From: Tethya wilhelma
Taxonomy: Eukaryota; Porifera; Demospongiae; Tethyida; Tethyidae
DNA length: 64,000 bases
Assembly (NCBI GenBank): GCA_964030475.1
Contig: CAXIPT010000007.1
Span: forward strand, 2,052,848-2,116,847
Direction: 5' to 3'
Shown here: positions 37,641-51,001 of the stretch, piece by piece
How the letters are laid out: the number at the start of each line of letters is the position of its first letter
Numbering within the stretch: the stretch's first letter is position 1
The notes under the pieces: model-generated
The model's input: only the letters and a program-made list of their open reading frames with translations
What the model was told of the DNA's origin: nothing
The model's database searches: none
Position numbers and translations under genes: made by a program

Positions 37641-37702
37641 TGTGTGGACTATGGCAGTTTGGACAAAAATGCCAGGCTGCTGGTAGCTTAGACTCCTCAC
37701 AN

Positions 37703-37771
<69 letters not shown>

Positions 37772-40700
37772 AATACTTTGATATGCACTTGCATCAATCA
37801 TTGTTCTAAATAAGTGCATGTTTAATTTTATAGTATCAGCGGTAGCTGTAGAGTATGCAGGCCTATAGGTGTCCTGCATTTTATTAAGAGGGTCCGATAC
37901 CCAAAGAATTTTCAATGGTACCTTTTGTGGGGGTAGTGGGTACAGAAGTCAAGTTATTGTCATCCTGAGAAGTTGAAAATTGTCAGTTTTTTGGGTATTT
38001 CGGGACGACAATAACTCAATTGACTTCTGTACCCCCTATGAGCTTGAAATTGATGCATTGCATGTGCATAGAATTTTGAGTACTGTAACAACATCATGAA
38101 CGTGATTAAGATTTTCTTTTAGGGGGTTACAGGAAAGAAAATAAAAAGTGCAAATTCACCCCTTTTGTTTTGAAAATGCAGTGTTCAGAAAGATCTCAGT
38201 GCATGAGAGGATCATTATATTTTTCAACTTATACTCCTTCTCAGGTTGTCTGTCAGAAAAGGTATATACCATTGAAAATTCTTTGGGTATCAGACCCCCT
38301 TAAGCTCTGGGCACTAAACTTGTAGCTACACTCGGCCAGGTCTTATATAGGTCCAATGCAGTCTAGCCCAGGCAAAAACTGACTTTCAAGCAATATAATA
38401 CATTAAGCATTGCAAGTTTTATTTGCAAGTACTTGCAAGAAATCGGACAAATCTCTTGTATTCCATCATACCCACTTGCACTGACATTATTTAATTTGTA
38501 GGTTCTTGCAAGAAGTGCAAGGAATTTGGCCAATTTTGTGTACTTTCTTGCAAATAAAAACTTGCTTAGCTTATCTTGCATTATCTTGAATTATTGCTTG
38601 CAAGACTTTTTTTGCCCTGGATATATCAACTTCTAAAAGCACCCCAGTTACCGTGACAACATCAGGTATCTTAATATAGGAGACATGCAGGTATTCATGA
38701 GTGGACTTACATGTACGTAGCAGCTGCTATGCATGTGATATTAAATTGTATTGTTTGGTGAATACACCTACCATCATATATACTAGCAGACTGCTAGCTA
38801 CTAGCTCTGTAAGTTCCTCAAATTAAATGATTGCAGTAGTACTAGTTCCCATAAGAAATATCTCTACATCCATAGACCCTATAATTGCTAGTAATTTGGC
38901 ATTACAATGATACTAGCCATAATTTCTCTCAATGACGAGTTTGTAGATCGAGTGACTAATAAGGTATGTCCTAAATCTATTTGTCTGTTAAAGTGATTCT
39001 TCTATTGTGGTGTACTAGCTCTGTATGTAAGTTCCTCAAAACTTAATGATTAGCTAATTATCTAGCTATAGTTTTCATAAGAAATATCTCTGCATGCATC
39101 CATGGACCGGCCCTATAATTGATAGTAATTTGGTATTACATACTAGCCATAATTTCTCTTAGTGACAAGTTTGTAGAGTGACTAATAAGGTATGTCCTAA
39201 ATGATCTAACTGTCTGTCAAAGTGATTCCTTTTTTTTTTGTGGTGTACGTACTAGCTCTGTAAGTTCCTCAAATGATTTGTAGTTCCCCTATTATCTCTG
39301 CATGGATCTATATGGGCTCTATAATTGATAGTAATTTGGTATTACACATAATTTATATACCAGCCACAATTTCTCTTAATGACAAGTAGTTTGTAGAGTG
39401 ACTAATAAGATAATTATGTCCAGAATCAATCTCTCTGAGTGATTCTTCTTTTGTGGTGTACTAGCTTAGTAAGTTCCTCAAAATGTAACAATTAGCTAAT
39501 TATCTAGCTGTATAGTTCCCATAACAAATATCTCTGCATCCATGGGCCCTATAATTGATAGTAATTAAATTTTGGTATTACAATGATACCATATGCAGCC
39601 AGGCATAATATCTCTTAATGACTAATAAGGTATGTCCTGAATCTATCTGTCTGTCAAAATGATTCCTTTTTGTGGTGTGTTCATCATAGCTCAGTACCAG
39701 TCAGGCTTGCATGCCTTCATCTTTAATATAAGAGATCATTTTGTTTGGCTACAGATTGTGTAGCAACTTGAGCCCTTATACCGTCAATTTTAATCAAGTT
39801 TTGTCTTGACACAGATAATATGGCCATCAATGAATTCTGTGGTTCACTACAGTGCTTTTGGATGCTACTTCTGATAGTATGTAGTGCCAATGCCAGATCA
39901 CAAGAACAAACCAAGAGCTGTCTAAAAGAGCACGATTGTAGTGGCAGTGAGGATGTCAACACTCGCATTGTAGGTGGTCATATTGCAAATGCATTGCAGT
40001 ACCCATCTTACGTCTCCATTCGTGTGAAAATTAAAATTTATGAAGAAAGTGGTTACGAGGATTTCAATGGTTGTGGAGGAGTGCTTGTTGCGGACAGGTG
40101 GGTGCTAACTGCAGCTCACTGTAAAGGCTATTTTCCAGCTGGAGACCCAAGTGCAAGTGATGATGTATATATATATGGAACAGGAGAGGTTGGAGTTCAT
40201 CTTGACAATAAGGGAGAATTTAGCAAGAGGATAAAGACACTAAAGTACTTCATTTTCCCTCAATATTTTTACCACGGTGTGGACATTGCTTTGCTCTATC
40301 TAGCTGAAGGTGCTACACAGTATGGCGCTGAAATCATGGACCTCTACAGAGAGCCTAAACCTATAGGCAGAGAGGTGACTCTTGTGGGACTGGGTTTGAC
40401 TGGGCCTGGGAGTACAATTGTACGTAATTTGCATTATTTCAACTCTGTGGTGGCTAAAGACATACACTGTATGGCAATGCCAATAATCAGTGACAGCTAT
40501 AACCCTGAGCATGACTTGTGTGTTGGAAAAGAAGATGTAGAACAGACCGCTGGTATTAGTGATTCAGGTGGGCCTCTCTACATACAAAACAAACGCACTG
40601 GTAGAAAAGAAGTGGTTGGAATAGTGGGAGGTTTTGTGAGTACTGCAGAGTCAGAATTCTCCAAGAAATACACAAGGTTTGCTATGGTCAGCTATGTAGC

Positions 40701-43700
40701 TGATTGGGTTTGTAAAACCATCGATGAATTTGAAAATGAGCTCGAGTGAACACTCATACAATGTGTTCAATTGACACTAACTGTAGTATTATTGCATATG
40801 TATTAAGTATAATCTTGTTTAATAGATATTGAAACACATTAGCAGATCTAGAAAGTAGTATATATAGCGGCATGTGATAGCTCGACAATGTCGTGCATGA
40901 TTAGGTTGATAGTTTTGTTTTTCACGAAAGTACCTGTTTAATGATTGAAATTTGATTTTTGTCATTCCTTTAATTAGTAGTTAGTTGAATTTTTACAAGC
41001 AGAATAATTTAAAGTAATTACATTGTACATTACTTATTTTTGTACCTGTATACAGTTACCAATCTTCAATCAACTCAATGTAGTTTATACTGAAATAACA
41101 ATTATTAATATTAGCAAGTCGTACATCATATTTCTCCAAAATCACCATAATGGGACCATATACATAGGCTATAGCCCACAGCACTGTAATGGTTGACACA
41201 GCTGGGGGTGTATATATATATAAAATTAAATTTTTATAATTATATACATGCATGTGCTGTAAATTTTTGGCTGCAATTGTGTGTACGTACATACCATTGT
41301 TTCTATGTAGAAGGCACTTTTCATCTTCTATCTAGCAACTCAGCTAGAGAGAAGAATAACTGATGCCAAAAGTGGGTGAAGACAAAGAAACGAAGATGAT
41401 CAAGAAAATTGGAAGCTTGGCATAGTTATTTTTTAGTTTGGTACTTTAAAATTAGCAATGTTTTAGGCCATAATTATGTTTTAGACTTGTTAGAAAGAGA
41501 ATGAGCTATTTATATAATTCACTTTTGCAGAGTTATTCCCATGAGTATTTGTATATTGAGCTAATGGGTCATCTGTAACTTCACAGTTTTTGCAGATCAC
41601 GATTATCCGTGAAATTCTCTGCAACATATATACATCATCAGTATGTGCATTGCATAGCTCATCTGTGAAAGTTAAAATGTAAAAATGTTTGACAAAAACA
41701 AGGTCACATGTAACTGCGAAAGTTAAATACCATCACATGCAACTGTGAAAGTTAAATACCGTACGGAAACTTTCCCGCTATATGGTATGCACAATTGTCA
41801 GCTTCACAGCCCTTTTGATTTTTTAAACTAACCATGCTTTAAGATATTATCAACCTCATCATTAAGAGTACTAATGTCAGTACAAATAACAACAACAATA
41901 ATACCACTTGTTTATTTCCCAATGCAATATTATTAATTTTTAGGTATAACTCACTTTTGAGTTTGAAGTTCATTCTCACAATTCAATTCAATGTTTTTCT
42001 CCCTTAAGTTGCTCAATTAGCTAACTCTCACTCAACCCCTCTTGAATATAATGAAATAAATAATGAGTTAAAAGCTTGTGGTATCGTAATAGGGTCATTT
42101 CATGTGAATCAACACAAGAAATACCAACCCACCTCAGATTTTCCCCAAACTTGGTATGCATGTAGTGTATATTAAGATATCAAGCCACAGCAATTTTAAG
42201 ATCTCAATGTTGCATGTATGACTTCAAGCTTATAACGGGGCTAAAGTTATGCATTTTTGCTATTTTTTTTTGTTGACTTTACTTACTGTTACTATGTGGC
42301 TAAAATTTAGTTTTGGGATGACTGTGTGGGTTGTGGGACAAAATGATATTATATCTACCAAAAATCACCATTATATTTTAACCTAAGGAAATTGACACAA
42401 GGAGAGATTATAGCACAAAACATAATATGAATTATGGTGTCAATCAGTGCCTTGGTGCATGAATGAACAAAAAATATGGAGCGAAAATTCTTCTCGGGAA
42501 TGCTATGGTACTTTTAAAATAGTTTTCAATTAGTCTTCTGGTAATAATATATTATATTGACGTAAATCATTAATGTATTTATTGCTATTTTGTCCCACAA
42601 CCCAGTCATCCCAAAACCAAATTTTACCCCCATGTTCAAGAATGCCACATGTACATGCCCACAAAAAATGAAAAGAATTAAAGGATAATTATGATATAAA
42701 TTTTAAGAAATTGACACAGTAAATTTGAAATAACCTTTGACCTTATCCGAACTAATACTGATTTGTAATATATCATCTTAAAGCTCATTCCAAGAGCTCA
42801 GTCAAAAGAAAGATCCAATTGTTTTTCCAAGATCTTACTCCTAGTGGAAGATATTGCACAATTTATACATATAGAGTCCACAAAAAATAGCAAAAATTCA
42901 TAACTTTAGCCCATTATAAGTTAGAAGCCATATACAGCATTGAGATTTTAAAATTGCTGTGGCTTGAAGATCTAGAAAGTAGTATATATAGCGGCATGTG
43001 ATAGCTCGACAATGTCGTGCATGATTAGGTTGATAGTTTTGTTTTTCACGAAAGTACCTGTTTAATGATTGAAATTTGATTTTTGTCATTCCTTTAATTA
43101 GTAGTTAGTTGAATTTTTACAAGCAGAATAATTTAAAGTAATTACATTGTACATTACTTATTTTTGTACCTGTATACAGTTACCAATCTTCAATCAACTC
43201 AATGTAGTTTATACTGAAATAACAATTATTAATATTAGCAAGTCGTACATCATATTTCTCCAAAATCACCATAATGGGACCATATACATAGGCTATAGCC
43301 CACAGCACTGTAATGGTTGACACAGCTGGGGGTGTATATATATATAAAATTAAATTTTTATAATTATATACATGCATGTGCTGTAAATTTTTGGCTGCAA
43401 TTGTGTGTACGTACATACCATTGTTTCTATGTAGAAGGCACTTTTCATCTTCTATCTAGCAACTCAGCTAGAGAGAAGAATAACTGATGCCAAAAGTGGG
43501 TGAAGACAAAGAAACGAAGATGATCAAGAAAATTGGAAGCTTGGCATAGTTATTTTTTAGTTTGGTACTTTAAAATTAGCAATGTTTTAGGCCATAATTA
43601 TGTTTTAGACTTGTTAGAAAGAGAATGAGCTATTTATATAATTCACTTTTGCAGAGTTATTCCCATGAGTATTTGTATATTGAGCTAATGGGTCATCTGT

Positions 43701-45477
43701 AACTTCACAGTTTTTGCAGATCACGATTATCCGTGAAATTCTCTGCAACATATATACATCATCAGTATGTGCATTGCATAGCTCATCTGTGAAAGTTAAA
43801 ATGTAAAAATGTTTGACAAAAACAAGGTCACATGTAACTGCGAAAGTTAAATACCATCACATGCAACTGTGAAAGTTAAATACCGTACGGAAACTTTCCC
43901 GCTATATGGTATGCACAATTGTCAGCTTCACAGCCCTTTTGATTTTTTAAACTAACCATGCTTTAAGATATTATCAACCTCATCATTAAGAGTACTAATG
44001 TCAGTACAAATAACAACAACAATAATACCACTTGTTTATTTCCCAATGCAATATTATTAATTTTTAGGTATAACTCACTTTTGAGTTTGAAGTTCATTCT
44101 CACAATTCAATTCAATGTTTTTCTCCCTTAAGTTGCTCAATTAGCTAACTCTCACTCAACCCCTCTTGAATATAATGAAATAAATAATGAGTTAAAAGCT
44201 TGTGGTATCGTAATAGGGTCATTTCATGTGAATCAACACAAGAAATACCAACCCACCTCAGATTTTCCCCAAACTTGGTATGCATGTAGTGTATATTAAG
44301 ATATCAAGCCACAGCAATTTTAAGATCTCAATGTTGCATGTATGACTTCAAGCTTATAACGGGGCTAAAGTTATGCATTTTTGCTATTTTTTTTTGTTGA
44401 CTTTACTTACTGTTACTATGTGGCTAAAATTTAGTTTTGGGATGACTGTGTGGGTTGTGGGACAAAATGATATTATATCTACCAAAAATCACCATTATAT
44501 TTTAACCTAAGGAAATTGACACAAGGAGAGATTATAGCACAAAACATAATATGAATTATGGTGTCAATCAGTGCCTTGGTGCATGAATGAACAAAAAATA
44601 TGGAGCGAAAATTCTTCTCGGGAATGCTATGGTACTTTTAAAATAGTTTTCAATTAGTCTTCTGGTAATAATATATTATATTGACGTAAATCATTAATGT
44701 ATTTATTGCTATTTTGTCCCACAACCCAGTCATCCCAAAACCAAATTTTACCCCCATGTTCAAGAATGCCACATGTACATGCCCACAAAAAATGAAAAGA
44801 ATTAAAGGATAATTATGATATAAATTTTAAGAAATTGACACAGTAAATTTGAAATAACCTTTGACCTTATCCGAACTAATACTGATTTGTAATATATCAT
44901 CTTAAAGCTCATTCCAAGAGCTCAGTCAAAAGAAAGATCCAATTGTTTTTCCAAGATCTTACTCCTAGTGGAAGATATTGCACAATTTATACATATAGAG
45001 TCCACAAAAAATAGCAAAAATTCATAACTTTAGCCCATTATAAGTTAGAAGCCATATACAGCATTGAGATTTTAAAATTGCTGTGGCTTGATATCTTAAC
45101 ATACACTTATACATGCATACCAAGTTTGGGGGAAATCTGAGGTGGGTTGATATTTTCTTATGTTGATTTCACATGAAATTATGACCCAATAATGATTTGA
45201 CAGTAGCATACTTTGTTTTAGTTCTTCCATCGACTGCTCCAAATCTTCTACTTATATTTTCAAGTCTTCACTATCTGTGGTTCCCAGCTCAGCCTGGGTA
45301 ATCAGCTGTTGAATCTGAGTCGATCTCCAACTCTCTGATTTGCTCCTGTTCCCTCTGCCTTATCTGATCGTGGGCTCTCTGCTTAAGCTTTGTTCTCTCT
45401 CTCTCTGATTCTTCTCTCATTGATTGCAATTCACGATGGAACTCTCCTTCTCTTTTGTTCATCTCTCCTTCGTGCTT

Positions 45478-45519
<42 letters not shown>

Positions 45520-48500
45520 TAACCTTCATAGATGTCAGAATCAGGTATCTTTAATATAGGAGACATGCAGCTATACATGAGTGGACTTACACATAGCTAT
45601 ATATATATTATGTGATATCCAATTGTATATGGTTTGGTATAAATATGCCTACCATTTAATATAATAGCAGACTGCATGCTACTAGCTCTGTAAGTTCCTC
45701 AAATGATTAATTATCTAGCTGTATAAGTTCCCATAAGAAATATCTCTGCATAATTTGGCATTACAACGATACTAGCGACAAGTTTGTAGAGTGACTATTT
45801 ATAGGCCTAGGTATATGTCCTGAATCTATCTGTCTGTCAAAGTGATTCTCTTTTGTGGTGTACTAGCTCTGTAAATTTCTCAAAATTTAATGACTAGCTA
45901 ATTATCTAGCTATAGTTTTCATAAGAAATATCTCTGCATCAATGGGTCCTATAATTGATAGTAATTAAATTTTGGTAAATGATACCAGCCATAATTTCTG
46001 GTAATGACAAGTAGTTTGTTTAGTGACTAATAAGATATGCCTAGAATCGATCTCTCTGAGTGATTCTTCTTTTGTGGTGTTCTAGCTCAGTAAGTTCCTC
46101 AAAATGTAACAATTGGCTAATTATCTAGCTGTATAGTTCCCATAACAAATATCTCTGCATCCATGGGCCCTATAATTGATAGTAATTAAATTTTGGTATT
46201 ACAATGATACCATATGCAGCCATGCATAATTTCTCTTAATGACTAATAAGGTATGTCCTGAATCTATCTGTCTGTCAGAATGATTCCTTTTTGTGGTGTG
46301 TTTATCATAGCTCAGTACCAGTCAGGCTTGCATGCCTTCATCTTTAATATAAGAGATCATTTTGTTTGGCTACAGATTGTGTAGCAACTTGAGCCCTTAT
46401 ACCATCAATTTTAATCAAGTTTTGTCTTGACACAGATAATATGGCCATCAATAAATTCTGTGGTTCACTACAGTGCTTTTGGATGCTACTTCTGATAGTA
46501 TGTAGTGCCAATGCCGGATCACAAGAACAAACCAAGAGCTGTCTAAAAGAGCACGATTGTAGTGGCAGTGAGGATGTCAACACTCGCATTGTAGGTGGTC
46601 ATATTGCAAATGCATTGCAGTACCCATCTTACGTCTCCATTCGTGTGAAAATTAAAATTTATGAAGAAAGTGGTTACGAGGATTTCAATGGTTGTGGAGG
46701 AGTGCTTGTTGCGGACAGGTGGGTGCTAACTGCAGCTCACTGTAAAGACTATTTTCCAGCTGGAGACCCAATTGCAAGTGATGATGTATATATATATGGA
46801 ACAGGAGAGGTTGGAGTTCATCTTGACAATAAGGGAGAATTTAGCAAGAGGATAAAGACACTAAAGTACTTCATTTTCCCTCAATATTTTTACCACGGTG
46901 TGGACATTGCTTTGCTCTATCTAGCTGAAGGTGCTACACAGTATGGCGCTGAAATCATGGACCTCTACAGAGAGCCTAAACCTATAGGCAGAGAGGTGAC
47001 TCTTGTGGGACTGGGTTTGACTGGGCCTGGGAGTACAATTGTACGTAATTTGCATTATTTCAACTCTGTGGTGGCCAAAGACATATACTGTATGGATATG
47101 CCGATAATCACTGACAGCTATAACCCTGAACATGAGTTGTGTGTTGGAAAAGAAGATGTAGAACAGACCAGTGGTCCTAGCGATTCAGGTGGGCCTCTCT
47201 ACATACATAACAAGCGCACTGGCAGAAAAGAAGTGGTTGGAATAGTGGAAGGTCAAGTGAGTACTGGAGAGTCAGACAATCAAAAGGAATTCTCCAAGAA
47301 GTACACAAGGTTTGCTATGGTCAGCTATGTAGCTGATTGGGTTTGTAAAACCATCGATGAATTTGAAAACGAGCTCGAGTGAACACTCATACAATGTGTT
47401 CAATTGACACTAACTGTAATATTATTCGAACTTATGTATGTAATAAGCAATCTTGTTTAGTAGATATTGAAACACATTAGCTGCAAAGCAGATCTAGAGA
47501 GTAGTATTATATATAGCGGTATGTGATAGCTTGACTAAGTTATAGTTCCTATAGTTCCTATAATAATTATACAATGTCATGCATGATTAGGTTGATAGTT
47601 TTGTTTTTCGAGAAAGTACCTGTTTAATGATTAAAATTTGATTTTTGTCATTCCTTTAATTAGAAGTTTGTTGAATTTTTACAAGCAGAATAATTTAAAG
47701 TGATTACATTGTACATTACTTATTTTGGTGTAGTTACCAATATTGTAATGTAAATGCTAGCTGTTATTATATGTATATACAAAGCTACAATTTTTGTGGT
47801 ACAATGAAACAAAGCTTATGTAGCTAGACGTCCTGTGATGTACTATTCCTAGCATTGCTTTCAGCACCTCTCATTACATCCTCAATTCTAGTTATACCAA
47901 GTTCATTGCAAACACCACAAAATTAACTTTCGAATAGTCACTTCTTCTTCCACACATTTATATACTGACTCTGAAACGATTTAATTTCAGCTATATACAT
48001 CAGTACCATCCAGGCTGGATGAATCCATCTCTATTTGAACCATCTCTAGTAGTTTAGCAATCGGATGCTCCCATATGATGACCCTGATATGCATTTAGAT
48101 TATGAAAAAATGGTTCTAGCAATTTTAATTTGTTAATCATATATATGTAGGACAGAAAGTGTTCCACAACCATTACAACAACATTGTACCTTTGCCTCGA
48201 TCCCCATGTTGGTTCAAAAATTTAATAGGTGGCCAAACACATACACTGTATGTGAACAATTGGTGGCGGCTCGGTTTATAACCCTGAGCATGACTTGTGT
48301 GTTGGAAAAGAAGATGTAGAACAGACCAGTGGTCCTAGTGATTCATGCAGGTGGGCCTCTCTACATATGAAACAAGCGCACTGGCAGAAAAGAAGTGGTT
48401 GGAATAGTGGGAGGTGCTGTGAGTACTGCAGAGTCAGGCAATCAAAATGATGAACCCTCCAAGAAATACACAAGGTTTGCTATGGTCAGCTACGTGGCTA

Positions 48501-50959
48501 ATTGGGTTTCTAAAACCATCGATGAAAATGAGTGATTAAGCATAATAATTAAGTATGCTAGTCTAGTTGATATTGAACACATTAGCTAACTAACTGCAAA
48601 ACAGATCTAGAAAGTAGTATATATAGCGGCACATGATATATAGCTTAACTAGGTTAGTTCCTACAGCGTACAGTTCCATGCAATAGCAGCTCCTACATGC
48701 ATGATTAGGTTGGTTTGTTTTTCGTGAAAGTACATGCTTAATGATTAAAATTTGATTTTTGTTATATAATTGTCAGTAGTTTGTTGAATATTTTACAAGC
48801 AGAATTACATATACATTATAATATGTTGGTATGTAGTGCAATCTTCAATCAACTCAATTTAATGTTGAGTGCCCCCAAACCACAGTTCATCGATTACTTA
48901 ACCACAAGAAGGTGGTCAGAAGAGGAAGATGACATGATGGCATTGGTAGGAACTTCAAAAATGCTCCTTTGCAGAATTTTCCAAGTTTTTGAATGTAGTT
49001 GTCTAGATTTGCCTGACATTCTTCATTGATGATTTTTTCTAAGATTTGATAGTTGATGAATGAGATGTACTTATGACGAATCAGAAAGATTTCTAGCCCA
49101 GATATTGATGTGATTGTTTCCCACTTATCCCCATGTATGTCTTGAATCTGTCTAGGAAGATCTTGGATCCCAGAAGAAAACACACTGCTTATAAAATCTT
49201 CCATGGGTCTAGTTCCTTCCTTCAAAGTTTCAAAAATACAGTCAGAAAGTTTTTGGAAGTATGCAATTATACTGTTCGTATCACGCATGAGTTGGCTAGT
49301 CAATTTTTCTTTCTCTCTAACATTAAGATGACTCACATTCAAGTACGGAAGTGTTTCTTCTTTCAGTCCAGGACACATTGAGCGATCTTTAAAATATTTT
49401 TCCATGCTACAGTTTCCACAGGGACATTTGAAACCACAAATGTCTACACTATAGCACTTTTAGATTTAGAGTGTGACTGTCCACTAGTTCTACTTTCAGT
49501 AGGATCAACTGCCCTTTTTAGCTCACAAGCTATAGCTTGGTAAGGTTCAACTGATGAAGAATGCTAACAAAATCATCAAAATGTGCATCATTGTCCTTGA
49601 TTTTGGGTAGGATCTGACTCATGAGGATACTAGCTCTGTCATATTCGTGGGCGTAAGCATTCTCTGCTTGGGTTTTATTGTAGCTAGAGATAAGAGACTC
49701 TGAAAGAGCATTTCCAGCAAATTTCTCAACGATAGGGGCTACTGCAGCAGATGATTCCGCATTCTTCTTTACTTCCATCATTGTGGCCATGTTTCAGAGT
49801 CATGCATGGTTATCGAAATCCTCATTCCCAGCATCTCATGTCGTGTAAACTATGTATAAGTTCCAATTCACAAGCATAAACGTTGTATCACAGATGCACT
49901 GAAGAAACAGTCTAGTCAGGCAAATTAAAATATCTATTGTACATGTACAAATAAAACTCACAGAATGCTCCACAGCAAACTCCAGAGCTTGCATCTTCAA
50001 CATGCAGTCCTGCCTCAGCTTCATGACAGAAGGCATGGAGTCAGTGAGCCCAACCCTCCATGGCCTCTGTCCGTAGTAGCTGATCGCAGGGAGAGAGGGG
50101 AGGAGTTGGGAGGAGTTTCGTGAGGCCTCCAGACCTAGCTTGTTCCCGAGCTGTTTCCTCTCCAGAGCGTAGAGTGCAGCTTGGTGATAGTAGATACCAG
50201 GGTTCTGGGTTTGAAGACCTCGTAAGCCACGCTTTATGGCTTCACTGAAGAGGTCTGCAAAGACACTGAATCTACAGCACGATAGAGTGTGTGTTGTGGT
50301 GGAGATGAGTGTGCATGTGTGAGCAAGCGAACTAGTAAAACAGGATATCTTGTTCTCAAACCACAGAAATAATTCTTAACTTTATGTAGAGAAGACTACT
50401 GTTTAGTATACAAACTTTACAGGAGAGTGAAAAACAAAAATAAAATTTCAGTGGATTTTTTTCCTTGGGTAAAAGTTGAAACTGGGACCCCTTGCCAAAA
50501 TCTTCATGCCAATGTCTACACATGCACTCCCTTACTGTCTAGAAAGCCACTCAGCATTCTCAAAGAGCAATTGCTTTGGGCCTGGTTCCTTGGAGAAGAG
50601 ATCAATGTGTTTTCTGAACTGAGTGACGGCACTGAGAGGTTCGTCTTGCTCAAAGCTCAACCGGCAGATCTTGTAGTTGACGAAGCCGGCCACCATCTTG
50701 AACTCCATGATCCTGTCCTCACTGAGGTACATGTTCTCCAAGATGTAATTGTACGTGCCTTGATACAACCTGCAGTGTATCAATGGGATGCAGGGGAACC
50801 AAAAAAATGAAGAATCTTTACAGATTTTATGAGGGGTGTAACAAGTCAATGTTAACATCTAATGTCCAATTCTCATTTCCAGGTTCTCTGGTTATAGATA
50901 AAATGCTCAAAGTTAGGTTACACAATGAGGATGGCTATGGATGCACAGGCTCTAGCTAT

Positions 50960-51001
<42 letters not shown>

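Noticed and set aside
37571..37770. CRISPR-like or satellite array
   Set aside because: Pure dinucleotide repeats without unique spacers; nothing prokaryotic in the window.
37519..37915. Cys-Val or His-Thr repeat ORFs (also 50918-51187)
   Set aside because: They are translations of AC/GT microsatellites.
41056..41292. Identical 78-residue ORFs at 41056 and 43180
   Set aside because: Low-complexity AT-rich frame repeated because the 2,124-bp block is duplicated; no family resemblance.
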